A stretch of DNA of 64,000 nt. It comes from CAYTGM01 sp964437365 (GTDB taxonomy: Bacteria; Sumerlaeota; Sumerlaeia; SLMS01). Where the stretch lies: the NCBI GenBank assembly GCA_964437365.1, contig CAYTGM010000001.1, forward strand, positions 248,001-312,000. Reading direction: 5' to 3'. Below are positions 26,968 to 36,668 of this stretch, one piece after another (positions within the stretch are counted from its first letter, which is position 1; every line of letters starts with the position of its first letter). The notes beneath the pieces were generated by a model. The model saw only the letters and a program-made list of their open reading frames with translations, was not told where the DNA came from and did no database searches. Both the position numbers and the translations under genes were made by a program.

Positions 26968-27708
26968 CTAGAGAGACTCGCCAGCGGCCTTATCCAGAAT
27001 CCAGGTGACGTTATAGGGGTTAAGGCGCTCGATTGGGTAGACTTCACTGCGATTGGGCTCTTGAAAGATCTGTCGAATCACATCTTTTTTACCTGAACCA
27101 GTGCAGAGAATATACACTTCTTTCGCTGCGTGCAGCACTGGATAGGTTAATGATAGACGAAAGGTGTCGAGCTGAGGAACCTCGTTCGCCACATACCCGG
27201 GAATGTGAGAGTCGAGTCCACGGGTGTTGGGAAAGAGCGATGCTGTATGTCCATCTGCACCCATACCCAGAAAAATGAGATCAAAGATTGGTGTGCGGTT
27301 TCTATCACGTGGGAGGATTGACTCCAGCTCGCGAGTGAGCCGATGCGCTTCTTTCCCGAGAGGCCGGGCTGCACCATTTGGTGCATGAATATGAGCATAG
27401 GGGATTTTCTGACGAAGAAGAAACCCTCCCATGGCTAAACGAACGTTCGAGTCCTGATGGTAGTTGTCAACGCTGCGCTCATCTCCGAAAAAATAATGCA
27501 GCTGACGAAGGTTCGCACCGTCCTCTTCCGGTATATCACAAAGCTTGTGATACATCTCCTTCGGAGTGGAGCCTCCAGAAAGGGCAACGTATGCGGGCAA
27601 TCCCGTGTCCTTATATTCATTTGCGAGAGAGAGAAGCTTTTGAGCTCCCTCAACGGCTACCTGTTCTGGTGTCTCGCAAATCTTTACCGTACCGAAGGTT
27701 GTTTCCAT
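26968..27708 (-). CDS. pgl: 6-phosphogluconolactonase
   Basis: The 246-aa protein hydrolyses 6-phosphogluconolactone in the oxidative pentose phosphate pathway. The family's phosphate-binding YVALSGGSTPKEMYHKL (about residues 41-57), the HYFFGDERSVDNYHQDSN block and the DLIFLGMGADGHTASLFPNT block with the catalytic histidine are all present, and the C-terminal SGKKDVIRQI is typical. It sits 40 bp after opcA on the same strand, so the two are very likely one operon that supports glucose-6-phosphate oxidation. No zwf or gnd is in the window. Confidence 0.95.
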   Translation of the reverse strand: METTFGTVKICETPEQVAVEGAQKLLSLANEYKDTGLPAYVALSGGSTPKEMYHKLCDIPEEDGANLRQLHYFFGDERSVDNYHQDSNVRLAMGGFLLRQKIPYAHIHAPNGAARPLGKEAHRLTRELESILPRDRNRTPIFDLIFLGMGADGHTASLFPNTRGLDSHIPGYVANEVPQLDTFRLSLTYPVLHAAKEVYILCTGSGKKDVIRQIFQEPNRSEVYPIERLNPYNVTWILDKAAGESL

Positions 27709-27748
27709 AAATCATATCCTAACTTATTACTGGTATCGGGGTTAATTC

Positions 27749-28876
27749 TTATTCTTCATGGTGATCAAGCAGATACTCGATCACGGGCAATGAGGCCTCC
27801 AGGACCTTTATAAATGATTTGTGTGATGATGGGGTATTCAAGGCAAGTCCCAGGGCGTCTTCTTCAGATGCCTCGGAAACGAAAATCCGCTGACCTGTTG
27901 TCGGGCAGGGGCCTTTTCCACACCAGAGGTCCATTTCCTCATCGTCCTGATGCATAGACATATGAAAGAGTCGGCCATGCCGGTCGGTAAGTTCAACGGA
28001 CTTGAGGTTGTTGAATGTTTCAGAACGAGGTCTTCCTCCCTCTGCTACTATAACTGTGACTGCAAGTTTGCCATTCTTGAAGAGAAAACCATCATCGGAA
28101 GAACCGACAGGTGTCCAATTAAGTTTCGAAGCCAGCCACCCAACAAACGTCCCGGCCATGATAGACGGAAGCTTCCGGTTACTCTTATTCTTCACGATTT
28201 CAATCTTCACGTCAGTGATTGATAGAAGATCGAACTCTTCAGAAGGGTCATCGAAATAGGCAGTCAAATGATTGAAGAGTTCCGTGATGCGGAACCAGGA
28301 AAGGTCATAGGTGCGGTAGGGCAGTTTGCTCACTCTTTGCAAAACTTTGAAAGGGTTACAAGCGAGCGATGCCTGTGTCAGCGTGCGATCAGAAAGCTCC
28401 TGTAACTCGTTAAACTCTTTCAGATAAATGCCCTCGAGACTCTCCCACAGCACCACCTGAAGGTCTGTGATCAGTAGAGGAGCCACGCAACCCGCGAGAT
28501 GCTTCGCTGATGCAGGCCCAAAGGTCATATGAATCACTTCACAGCAGACAGGAGGAGCTCCAGGTTTGGGGACAAAACACTGGGCGTTCACAGCGGCTTT
28601 GACTTCTTCCTCTTCCCGATCAGGTGAATACTCCAACAGGAAGAATCGACATGGGTATTTTGGGACGACTTTTTGAACAATTTTCTTCAAGCGCTCCAGT
28701 TCGCCATCCACTCCTACCCAGATCACATTTCCCAATGCCACGCGGGAGACGGAAGCGCCGTGGTCTTCTCCCTCTTCCAGGGGCTTCCACATGGATGAGA
28801 GTTCCCTCTCGATCTCATCTGGAGAAAGGGAAGTTCCAGCTCCGCTCATCAATACTTCGAAAGAATCAGTACTCAT
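27749..28876 (-). CDS. opcA: OpcA-like glucose-6-phosphate dehydrogenase assembly protein
   Basis: The 375-aa protein resembles OpcA, which in cyanobacteria and actinobacteria promotes assembly or activation of glucose-6-phosphate dehydrogenase. Supporting segments are SRVALGNVIWVG near residue 45, CRFFLLEYSPDREEE near 77, CCEVIHMTFGPASAKHLAGCVAPLLITDLQVVLWE (residues about 110-145) and the C-terminal VELTDRHGRLFHMSMH. There is no signal peptide, so it is cytoplasmic. The next gene is pgl, which fits the pathway. It is divergent from a small membrane protein gene to the right (150 bp between starts). Confidence 0.85.
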   Translation of the reverse strand: MSTDSFEVLMSGAGTSLSPDEIERELSSMWKPLEEGEDHGASVSRVALGNVIWVGVDGELERLKKIVQKVVPKYPCRFFLLEYSPDREEEEVKAAVNAQCFVPKPGAPPVCCEVIHMTFGPASAKHLAGCVAPLLITDLQVVLWESLEGIYLKEFNELQELSDRTLTQASLACNPFKVLQRVSKLPYRTYDLSWFRITELFNHLTAYFDDPSEEFDLLSITDVKIEIVKNKSNRKLPSIMAGTFVGWLASKLNWTPVGSSDDGFLFKNGKLAVTVIVAEGGRPRSETFNNLKSVELTDRHGRLFHMSMHQDDEEMDLWCGKGPCPTTGQRIFVSEASEEDALGLALNTPSSHKSFIKVLEASLPVIEYLLDHHEE

Positions 28877-29026
28877 TATAATAGATACAGTTAACCTCTC
28901 ACTTTATTCTTCCAACGATCATAACCCGAAAGGGCGGGGCAAAGCAAGAAGTGGATTGAGTCTGCCCAATTTATCCGTATGAATAAGCTGCTGTCTGGAA
29001 GAGGGGAAATCAGCAGGAGCTATTGA

Positions 29027-29188
29027 ATGAGAATAGATAATGAGAAGGAAAATAAGCCGAAAAGACCGGAATCAGAGGAAAATGAGGGCCTGACCGGAAC
29101 CCAATGGCGCATCCTTGCCTGGATTGTAGTCTTCATTATTGGGTTTGTCGTGATGATTCATGAAATCTTTGTCTTTTACGGAGATTAG
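29027..29188 (+). CDS. Small single-pass membrane protein (53 aa)
   Basis: An ATG at 29027 with AGGAG at 29015-29019 opens a 53-codon frame: a highly charged N-terminal half (MRIDNEKENKPKRPESEEN), then one hydrophobic helix (ILAWIVVFIIGFVVMIHEIF) and a short tail ending in YGD. The ribosome binding site, the clear helix and the position 5 bp before the DUF2071 gene on the same strand argue that it is real. I do not recognise a family. It may be a small membrane partner of the downstream protein. Confidence 0.7.
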   Translation: MRIDNEKENKPKRPESEENEGLTGTQWRILAWIVVFIIGFVVMIHEIFVFYGD

Positions 29189-29193
29189 TCTTC

Positions 29194-29895
29194 ATGGCTT
29201 CACCTTTTCTAACAGCCGCGTGGAGACGCCTGCTCTTGATGACCTATGCGGTACCGCCAGAGGTTTTAGAAAAGCGGCTTCCAGAGGGGATCGAGCCGGA
29301 TCTTCTTGAAGGATCAGCTTATGTCAGTCTTGTTGCATTCGATTTCCTCAAGACGCGTGTTTGGGGAGTTCCCTGGCCCGGCTACCAGAATTTTCCAGAG
29401 ATTAATCTGCGATACTATGTGCGACGAGGGGATCAACGTGGGGTGATGTTCGTCCGGGAGCTTGTCCCGAAATGGATAACGACAACAATCGCCCGGCTCC
29501 TTTACAATGAGCCTTACTCTGCGACGTCTATGCGTTCGAAAACCAAAAGGATGAATGGAGAGCTCAGGGTCGCCCACAGGTTTCTTTGGAAAGGTGAGAA
29601 GTATTCTTTCGATGTCCGGGCAAAGGATCAGCTGGAAAGTCATTCTGAAGATTCGCTGGAACACCACTTTAAAGAGCATGAATGGGGTTTCGGGGTTACA
29701 CGCGGTGGGAGAGTCTTAAGATATCGAGTCGTCCACCCTGAATGGCAGACCTACCCTGTGGTTCAGGCATCTCACGATATTAATTGGGAGCATCTATACG
29801 GCCAGGAGTGGAGCTTTCTTCAAGACCAGAAACCTTTCCACGTGATGCTGGCTGAAGGATCACCGATCGAAGTCTATCCGGCAGAGAAGCTTTGA
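29194..29895 (+). CDS. DUF2071 / YqjF-family protein
   Basis: This 233-aa protein reads WRRLLLMTYAVPPEVLEKRLPEGIEPDLLEGSAYVSLVAF near the start and RYYVRRGDQRGVMFVRELVPKW near residue 70. These are the core of the DUF2071 (YqjF) family, whose fold resembles acetoacetate decarboxylase-like barrels. FVRELVP is its best conserved stretch. No signal peptide or helix is seen. The biochemical role is unknown across the family. It shares a plus-strand transcript with the preceding 53-aa membrane protein and is convergent with the next gene, the two stops being one base apart. Confidence 0.85.
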   Translation: MASPFLTAAWRRLLLMTYAVPPEVLEKRLPEGIEPDLLEGSAYVSLVAFDFLKTRVWGVPWPGYQNFPEINLRYYVRRGDQRGVMFVRELVPKWITTTIARLLYNEPYSATSMRSKTKRMNGELRVAHRFLWKGEKYSFDVRAKDQLESHSEDSLEHHFKEHEWGFGVTRGGRVLRYRVVHPEWQTYPVVQASHDINWEHLYGQEWSFLQDQKPFHVMLAEGSPIEVYPAEKL

Positions 29896-29896
29896 G

Positions 29897-31417
29897 TTAT
29901 TCGAATATTGAGAGGTATTGCTGCAGCAAACCTCCACGATTTTGCATCCTGTTATAGTTAAGAGTTCTCGTCGTCCTGTTCCAATCCATCTGTTCGAGAG
30001 AAATGTCGGAATGATCGAAGTGAAGTTTCATGATCTCTTTCAATGTGATGTCTGTATAGCGTCTCTCACCGTCATTGTAGTGATAATGAAAATTTGGAGG
30101 GGTGAAGTGGATTTGAAGGTGGTTCGAAAGAAAGGTCTCTGTTTCCCATTTGTAGCGAAGGTCATACACGGGAACAACGATATCCAGATTGTTGGTCACA
30201 TCCTTGTTCGCCTCGGGGTAGCCAGGTAGTTCCCGCAATTCAAACTTGACTTTCGATAGATGTTGTCTTTTCTGAATAACCAACTCTTTGATCTCTTCGG
30301 GATGTTGTTTCGTATAGATATGATAAATTTCTCCGCTCTCATAGGGTTTGATTATGTCGGACAAGCTGCCATCTTTGTTACGAATGGCAAATGAATATTC
30401 TGATCCGTCTTGAGTAGGGATTGCCGCGACAAAAACGCATGTGCGTGGTTCTCTGTCAGGCAAACTCAAATCTCCAATTATATACGAACTTGTACCCCCC
30501 ATCCCGGATGTATGACTGGTGCTAGTACCGTGAACCGTGCCTCTTGCATGAGCCAGAATTCTTACAGCAATGTCATTGTCTTTATAGACAGCATCCTTTT
30601 TGAAGGGGATGGTTGCTTCGATTATCTGTCCGTGAGCGAAGTCAATTTCGATAGTAACCGGGGTTGGTCGAAGAAGATGGAAGCTACTCGAGAAGCTATA
30701 ATCGTCCTGTCTGTTCTGAATCGACTTCCCTGCGTTTCTTGAAACCTCAAAACCTGTCAGCTTATCGATAATTCTCATATCATTCAGCTGGACATTCTGT
30801 GATTCAGGAAAATTAAGAATAACTTCCAGGGTGTCTTTACTTAGCCGCTTGCTGTAGAAATATTGTCCTTCCCTCACCGAGAAGAGAAACATGGAGTTCC
30901 TGGTCATGTCCGGAGTTAATTCATTTAACTGAAGATCGTATACACCGACCGATATTGCTTCATCGGTTTCCATCGGATCTGCGACAGGACGCTGAATTCT
31001 TACTCCTTCTACCTTGAGGGTTTTCCCGTTCTTGAGGACCTCTTCACCCTGTTTATTCAGTGTATATTCGTCGCGTGGACGAGTGACTGCTTGCGGCGTA
31101 GTTACTTTTGGCGGAATCGAAAACTCAAGCTCTGTGTTGTTTGGGTTATTCTGGCCAGAAGAAGGAGCTGATTGACGAGTCAACCTGATAGCAGACAGGT
31201 AGGCATCACGTTCGGCGATGGTCTGAGGGGGTCGAACTGTTATAGCGCGCGCAGCGACCGCGCCAGAGTGTGATGTTGGAATTACAAGTGTCCCAGGACC
31301 ACTAATACTCTTTCTATAGGCCGTCAGACTCAGAAAAAGAAGTGAAAAGAACAGGAGATAGAAACCTGCTCGATTCCATAGAACGACCTTTCTTCTTTTC
31401 AGTGTACCTTTATTCAT
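29897..31417 (-). CDS. Exported single-pass protein, tandem paralogue family member 4
   Basis: 506 aa, ATG at 31417, six bases after the stop of member 3. An N-terminal basic patch (KRRKVVLWNR) precedes one helix (AGFYLLFFSLLFLSLTAY), so the rest should be periplasmic. The family pattern is present: a strand pair ending in MRIIDKLTGFEVS (about 227-240), a FHLLRPTPVTIEIDF strand, then AVYKDNDIAVRILAHARG. The C-terminal module NNLDIVVPVYDLRYKWETETFL, HLQIHF, ITLKEIMKLHF follows. The region around GTSTSHTSGMGGTS (about 295-308) is a low-complexity insert unique to this member. I recognise no domain. It closes the four-gene run, with no terminator visible before the convergent DUF2071 gene. Real gene, unknown function. 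Confidence 0.75.
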   Translation of the reverse strand: MNKGTLKRRKVVLWNRAGFYLLFFSLLFLSLTAYRKSISGPGTLVIPTSHSGAVAARAITVRPPQTIAERDAYLSAIRLTRQSAPSSGQNNPNNTELEFSIPPKVTTPQAVTRPRDEYTLNKQGEEVLKNGKTLKVEGVRIQRPVADPMETDEAISVGVYDLQLNELTPDMTRNSMFLFSVREGQYFYSKRLSKDTLEVILNFPESQNVQLNDMRIIDKLTGFEVSRNAGKSIQNRQDDYSFSSSFHLLRPTPVTIEIDFAHGQIIEATIPFKKDAVYKDNDIAVRILAHARGTVHGTSTSHTSGMGGTSSYIIGDLSLPDREPRTCVFVAAIPTQDGSEYSFAIRNKDGSLSDIIKPYESGEIYHIYTKQHPEEIKELVIQKRQHLSKVKFELRELPGYPEANKDVTNNLDIVVPVYDLRYKWETETFLSNHLQIHFTPPNFHYHYNDGERRYTDITLKEIMKLHFDHSDISLEQMDWNRTTRTLNYNRMQNRGGLLQQYLSIFE

Positions 31418-31423
31418 CGATAG

Positions 31424-33265
31424 CTAATTCCCATTCAAAACATTCCTCAGGATAAAACCCAATGGTCCGGTGGGAGAAGGATAATCAACCCCGATGACTC
31501 TATTTTTCGGTGCCCACACAATATTGTAGTACTGAGTTTCATCCACCCGGTCACAATGATTGAAGAAGATTTCTCGCAAGGTCATGTTCTGGTGTATAGA
31601 AGAATCCCGCCACTTGTAGTTCCCTCGAAAATTACCTACCCACACCAGCTGGGTGTGCTTTTGAACAAAGCGCTCTGTTTCTTGAGGGGTCGTATAGCGA
31701 AAGTAAGGAATACGCAAATCGAACTGATCTTCAAGGTCTGCGTTTCTTCCTGCCATAACCGGAATTCCATCAATGTTGCCTCGAATCTCGATGGGCTTTC
31801 CAAACCGGAGCAGTTCAAAGTGACTAAGCTCATCCAATGAGCGATGCATGTGGAAGATCAGTAGGTTTGGTAGTCCCAGCGATACTTCCAGCTCGTCGAT
31901 CGTCCTGGAGATCAGAGTCTCACCGGTCTTGCCGATCACTCTCAATTCATAAACATAAGGTTTTGTCGTTGCCACAGCAAGTGCCAGGGTTGTGCGGTCC
32001 TCATTACTCTTGTCTATTTGCAGGACACCGGTATTCATCATGCCGAAGCCAGGAAACACCTTTTCCCCCAAAGGTGGAAATTGGTACTGATTCTGGTTTC
32101 GCAACGAACTGATCATTCCGGTTGGAGCCGCAAACTGTCCGAGAGACTTGACAGATGAAGCTGCAAGCCATTCTGCATAATGTTGACCCCTGTCTACACG
32201 ATGATGCTTTGCTGCACCTTCTTCCAAAACCATCAGCCTCATGCGTAGATCACTGGATAAATAATCTGAGTTTTTCTCGATGGGGATTTTCGCGACAGGT
32301 TGATGTGGCTCCTGTAGAAGTAATGAGTAGCTGAGCGGCACATCTCGGTACAGATCCATCACGCTTCGAACTCGAATGACTCCATCCTCAGAAACTTGAA
32401 TCTCCTGCATTCCTACTTCAGAGACAAAATAATTCGTTTCCCTATCGTAGAGTCGGAAGTCATGAATGGGTGAAAGTCTATTGAGATCCGATTTAAAGAT
32501 GAGAATAATCTCGGGCGAGAAGACTGCATTCCCACGCCCTCTCTGATTTGGCAATCTGGGGAGTTGAACTCCGTCTGGAAAATGGTAACTCACCTCTTCT
32601 TCTGACAGCGGAGACAAATCGTGTCTATATGGACTGAAGTTTCTCCATCGACCCGTTTCATCAGGGTACCCGAACGCCACAATCTCTAAACTGAGTTCTG
32701 TGCCTTCGGTCAGTGTAACACGATTATTTTCCATTTCAACAAACTCCAGGTCATCCGGTGCTTGAATCGGGTTCAACTTGCCAGGCTTCAGGTAGGACCC
32801 AGGCGTTCTCCGAAGAATTTCTTCTCGGAGTTTTTCCGTTTCAGGGTCGGGTGCTCTCTTTCTGGAAGGAGTCACGTCCACAGTCCCTGAGAATGGATCA
32901 GGAGTGGGGCGATTTTGAAGAAAACCAGGTCCGAGCGCGGAAGGTTTCGAAATCGGGTAGGATATAGCGATTTCGCGGAACGGAGTAGACGTCTCTGTGT
33001 GAAATCGTTCTTGTGTATAGAGAATCTGAAGATCATCGACTTCACTTTCCAGGTCTATCACGGAATAGTTAATTGGCGAGATGGTCTCATCTCCATAGGG
33101 ATGTCGGATAAAATGATTCGAATCGCGCGTTATAAAGATCTCAGGTATGTTTCCCCCGCGAAGAGTAAGAGACCAGGAAAGCCATCCCAGTAGGACGATG
33201 ACGGTAAAGGTTGCTAGTCGATTCCATCTACGATGTTGATACACTGACAGGACCCTCGACCTCAT
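31424..33265 (-). CDS. Exported single-pass protein, tandem paralogue family member 3
   Basis: I start at the ATG at 33265 (613 aa): MRSRVLSVYQHRRWNRL then a helix ATFTVIVLLGWLSWSL. The longer frame would overlap the previous gene with residues that look non-coding. A long proline-rich stretch (about residues 90-165) follows. The shared blocks come next: EIILIFKSDLNRL, FRLYDRETNYFVSEV, a VMDLYRDVPLSYSLLLQ strand, SSDLRMRLMVLEEG, LSHFELLRFGKPIEIRGNIDGIP and DLRIPYFRYTTPQETERFV. TLREIFFNHCDRV closes the conserved C-terminus. It is the longest member. Gap to member 2 is 59 bp, to member 4 six bp. No recognised domain; the C-terminal TLREI module recalls small STN-like periplasmic domains, which is only an inference. 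Confidence 0.75.
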   Translation of the reverse strand: MRSRVLSVYQHRRWNRLATFTVIVLLGWLSWSLTLRGGNIPEIFITRDSNHFIRHPYGDETISPINYSVIDLESEVDDLQILYTQERFHTETSTPFREIAISYPISKPSALGPGFLQNRPTPDPFSGTVDVTPSRKRAPDPETEKLREEILRRTPGSYLKPGKLNPIQAPDDLEFVEMENNRVTLTEGTELSLEIVAFGYPDETGRWRNFSPYRHDLSPLSEEEVSYHFPDGVQLPRLPNQRGRGNAVFSPEIILIFKSDLNRLSPIHDFRLYDRETNYFVSEVGMQEIQVSEDGVIRVRSVMDLYRDVPLSYSLLLQEPHQPVAKIPIEKNSDYLSSDLRMRLMVLEEGAAKHHRVDRGQHYAEWLAASSVKSLGQFAAPTGMISSLRNQNQYQFPPLGEKVFPGFGMMNTGVLQIDKSNEDRTTLALAVATTKPYVYELRVIGKTGETLISRTIDELEVSLGLPNLLIFHMHRSLDELSHFELLRFGKPIEIRGNIDGIPVMAGRNADLEDQFDLRIPYFRYTTPQETERFVQKHTQLVWVGNFRGNYKWRDSSIHQNMTLREIFFNHCDRVDETQYYNIVWAPKNRVIGVDYPSPTGPLGFILRNVLNGN

Positions 33266-33324
33266 TTTGCATATTTGAAGATAAGGAAAGGTATCTTTGT
33301 CGCGATTGCAATGCAAGAGAGTTT

Positions 33325-34839
33325 CTAATTGTTCAGGACCGTTACCTTTCTCTCGCTGGGATCCCAAGTGAGTTGTATCCCATCATCTATTTTTATTCGT
33401 TCCAGGTGCATTTTCAGGATGACTGAAATAGGAAGGCCCCTGTAGACTGTATTGTCATCAGTGGCGTATTCACCTGGGTGAAGATTCCAATCTACTTGTA
33501 GATGATCAACGAGAAAACCCGTTGTTCTATCTGCACTAACAAATCTGAACTTTGGAACTATCAACTTCATATTGTCTCTGACATCAGCGTTTAGCTCTTT
33601 GTGGTAGCGGAGCGGGTGAATCTCTCCGGCCAATTCAAGAGGTTCACCATATCGGATCATTCTGAGACTCTTTAAATGATTTACTGGTGTTGATTGTGTG
33701 AATATATAGACGGGCTTCCGGTTCTCGATGATTTCCTCGTTTACAACTTCGTTGTCCTGGTCAATGAGCTGAAGCGTATACGCTCCAGGAACACAAGCAA
33801 TCGCAGAATAAATGACTGTGCTTGATTCAAGTTTCTCTCGATCTATTTCATAGGTAAATTCCTCCAGATCAAAAGATTCGATAACACTCACCGCCAGAAA
33901 AGGAGAAGGAGCTTTCTTGAGGATACTTCTTCCTAGCCCTTCACTTACCGCATGAATCTTCAGTCCCATTCCAGATTCGACGTGAGCACTTGATAAAGTA
34001 ACTGGTAGATCAATGGGGTTGCCGACCCGTTCGCGTATCGAAATTGAAAACTCCAGAGCGGTTTCTCTCAAGATATTTAATTCGCCAGCGATGAACACTC
34101 TATTTTCAGGAAGGTGCGAAGCGAATATATGACTATCCTGATAGATTGTATAGCCAGTCTTCTTGTCTCGAAATTTTATTCCTTTTATTCTAGGTGGAAT
34201 TACACCAGAAGACCTGAAGACAATTCCCAAGTCTGGGGTCAGTTTCGATAGGGGGTCCTGCTGCTCATAGTTTGACAAGAATACTTTTTCAAGGTCAGCG
34301 GCAAATTCAGGACTCGTTTGTCTCTGGCCCTCCTTGTTATAGAATGAGAGTGAAATGCTTTTTTCTTCTTCTTCTACTACTTCAATCAGCACGAGGCTTT
34401 CGATGCGCAGATCCTGGCCATGATCGAAAGTATAGAATCCTTGATTATCAAACTGATGAAGAGGTAGTGGAGGAAGAGCGATCGCCAGGCGTCCATCTTC
34501 GTCACATACAAAATTAGCAGTATCTTGCGACTTGTGTACGAGTGAATCAATGTCATGTGCATGTTTGATACGCACTGTCGCGGTGCTTGTGTTCACCGAG
34601 GTTCTCGCTTTCGGCATGAGCTGAATCGATGAGAACTCTTCACTGATTTCGTTTTCAGTAAAGACTGGAAAACCTTCCGTCCAGTCTCCAAATGGAATAC
34701 GCTGTTGTTGCTCTGATGGGTTAGAAGGAACCACGAAGTCGAAATCTGTCGCGTTGATAATTCCTGCTGAAAGTAGGCATGTCACGAGTAGAGTTGGACT
34801 CAGTCTTACCATGAAATTGAGATGTTCAAAGGCATTCAT
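33325..34839 (-). CDS. Exported protein, tandem paralogue family member 2
   Basis: The start is placed at the ATG at 34839 (504 aa). It lies one base after the stop of member 1, and the sequence opens with a secretion signal (MNAFEHLNFMVRLSPTLLVTCLLSAGIINATDF). This one looks cleavable, unlike the uncleaved helices of the others. Shared blocks: DLGIVFRSSGVIPP with IKGIKFRDKKTGYTIY, LNILRETALEFSISI, GMGLKIHAVSEG, LKSLRMIRYGEPLELAGEI, NMKLIVPKFRF and HLQVDWNLH near the end. The last part, LPISVILKMHLERI ... LTWDPSERKVTVL, matches the C-terminal module of members 1, 3 and 4. Function unknown; translational coupling with member 1 is likely. Confidence 0.75.
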   Translation of the reverse strand: MNAFEHLNFMVRLSPTLLVTCLLSAGIINATDFDFVVPSNPSEQQQRIPFGDWTEGFPVFTENEISEEFSSIQLMPKARTSVNTSTATVRIKHAHDIDSLVHKSQDTANFVCDEDGRLAIALPPLPLHQFDNQGFYTFDHGQDLRIESLVLIEVVEEEEKSISLSFYNKEGQRQTSPEFAADLEKVFLSNYEQQDPLSKLTPDLGIVFRSSGVIPPRIKGIKFRDKKTGYTIYQDSHIFASHLPENRVFIAGELNILRETALEFSISIRERVGNPIDLPVTLSSAHVESGMGLKIHAVSEGLGRSILKKAPSPFLAVSVIESFDLEEFTYEIDREKLESSTVIYSAIACVPGAYTLQLIDQDNEVVNEEIIENRKPVYIFTQSTPVNHLKSLRMIRYGEPLELAGEIHPLRYHKELNADVRDNMKLIVPKFRFVSADRTTGFLVDHLQVDWNLHPGEYATDDNTVYRGLPISVILKMHLERIKIDDGIQLTWDPSERKVTVLNN

Positions 34840-34840
34840 G

Positions 34841-36496
34841 CTATTTCTCCAAATACTCCAGGATCGTCCGAAGTGACAGTTCATTGCGCCTGTAGTCATA
34901 GCTGATTGTTCTCTTCTTGGAGTCCCATAGGAATACAGGTTCACGAACTCTATCGGCATTCCTTTTTTTTCCACTCATGATCAGGATTTCTCTCAAAGTT
35001 ACCTTTTCTCTCGAAAACGCGACCGGCTGATTATTTCTCGGAAAGCCAATTAGGTCCACCTGAAGACCAGCGTTCAGAAATTGCTCTATTTCAGCGCTTT
35101 CAAGGGTTCTGTAATAAGGTATGACAATATCAAGGTTGTTCGTTACCTGATCGTTGTAAGACGGCGCATCGGGAAGACCGGGTAGAGTTCCTTCAATGTT
35201 GAATGACTCTCCCAGTTCAATCATTGAAAAAGTCGATAATTCTTCTGCTGGCAGGTCTACGTGCAGGAGTGATGGACCATGTTCTCTTATGGAATAGGCT
35301 CCAAGAGTATTTCCCTCCGTATCCTGAACACAAAAGTCAAACTTTGACAGGAAAAGAGAAAAGCCCGAGAAAAAGATCGTCGTACCTCCATTTTGAAGAA
35401 GATCCATATTGAAGACGAAGTTTTTGGCTTCGATTGTTGAGCTCTTAACGGAGAGGAAATCCTTTGGCGATAGAACCAGATCCGTAAAATAACCGCTCAT
35501 TACAGAAGCATCTTCTACGCTTGTTGTGAGTGTAAGGCCATTTCCGAATCGGGTGTCGAATTTTCCTTCAATAAGTGTATGTATTCGAATTCCTGCTTCT
35601 TCGCTGATAAATTCGCTGTTTTCTTGAAGAGGCGTTCGGATGGTCTCTTTAAGCTTGGGCTGTACTTTCCAACTGAAATCAATCGGTTTGTCTTGATAGA
35701 TAAGAATAGGAATCCTTAAATAGTATAGATTCTCAGTCAATTGTTCAACCATGCCAGGAGATTGTCCCGTAAGTGGAGCGCTTGTTGAAGGGTCTATCAA
35801 CTGAATCCAATTATGCTTCAAAGGGTGTGAGGATGAAACGTCAAAAAGTAAACCGATTACAGGCATAGGGTATTCGGGCCAACCATCCTCATGCATATCT
35901 GGTTCAGGAAACAGCTCCTCTGGCGATACAGGAAGAGTATCTATAGTTGGGTGAGGCCTCATGTCTTGTGTATAGATAAAGTGTGCTTTGTTGTTCGGGT
36001 ATAAATTGTTTTCTCTTCCTTTTTGAGGTAGAAAATACGTCACTGCCAGCAAACTCACTGTAGAGCCATCCGGAAGTGGAGCCAGGCCTTGATCATTTAC
36101 AGAAAAGACTGGAGCACTACTTCTGCCGACTTGGTCATGATACTGTCTCCACAGAGTGGGGAATTCCCCAGAGCCTGGGTAAAAGGGAAGCAAGTGTTGC
36201 GTGGATTGAACGACGACCTCGGTGGTCATATTCTCCCGAACGATCCTGTTGCTCATTCCCCCGGATATCAAATACTGACTTCGAAGTGATGAATAAATAT
36301 CATGCTTATTAGAAAGAAAAAGCGATGGGAAGATGACAGCATTATCTGTCTTTGGTCTCGCGCCTTTGAATTCCGAGGGAACCTTAAATAAAACTCCCTG
36401 ATAACTGACGAGGCTCCAACTGATCCAGGAAATCAGAAGGAGAATAACAAAGAGAAGCATCCTGTCGAAGCTCTTGATGAATGACAGGCTCTTCAA
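34841..36496 (-). CDS. Exported single-pass protein, tandem paralogue family member 1
   Basis: 551 aa from a TTG at 36496 (GGGGAAA upstream); first of four tandem genes. A basic N-terminus and one helix (MLLFVILLLISWISWSLVSY, residues 13-32) anchor it, with the bulk outside. Block A is at 212-240 (PVIGLLFDVSSSHPL ... WIQLIDPSTSAPL), B at 253-276 (LTENLYYLRIPILIYQDKP), and C at 300-310 (EAGIRIHTLIEG). D lies at 420-440 (LSTFSMIELGESFNIEGTL), E at 452-482 (TNNLDIVIPYYRT ... FLNAGLQVDL) and F at 499-530 (VTLREILIMSG ... VFLWDSKKRTISYDY). The same blocks in the same order occur in the other members at low identity. No known domain recognised. It is divergent from pepF. Confidence 0.75.
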   Translation of the reverse strand: MKSLSFIKSFDRMLLFVILLLISWISWSLVSYQGVLFKVPSEFKGARPKTDNAVIFPSLFLSNKHDIYSSLRSQYLISGGMSNRIVRENMTTEVVVQSTQHLLPFYPGSGEFPTLWRQYHDQVGRSSAPVFSVNDQGLAPLPDGSTVSLLAVTYFLPQKGRENNLYPNNKAHFIYTQDMRPHPTIDTLPVSPEELFPEPDMHEDGWPEYPMPVIGLLFDVSSSHPLKHNWIQLIDPSTSAPLTGQSPGMVEQLTENLYYLRIPILIYQDKPIDFSWKVQPKLKETIRTPLQENSEFISEEAGIRIHTLIEGKFDTRFGNGLTLTTSVEDASVMSGYFTDLVLSPKDFLSVKSSTIEAKNFVFNMDLLQNGGTTIFFSGFSLFLSKFDFCVQDTEGNTLGAYSIREHGPSLLHVDLPAEELSTFSMIELGESFNIEGTLPGLPDAPSYNDQVTNNLDIVIPYYRTLESAEIEQFLNAGLQVDLIGFPRNNQPVAFSREKVTLREILIMSGKKRNADRVREPVFLWDSKKRTISYDYRRNELSLRTILEYLEK

Positions 36497-36668
36497 CGAT
36501 TTCGTTTCCCCTTTGGCTGGTAAATGATTAATCAGTCTTCACTCTCAAACAGTCGAGGCCTCCAGGCAAGCGGGAATGGTTTCTTTGAGCGCTTAAACTG
36601 CCCCTTGCTTCCTCGCAACCCATCCCCTAGATAAGCCCCAGCCCGTAGAAGAGGAACATCACACCATT

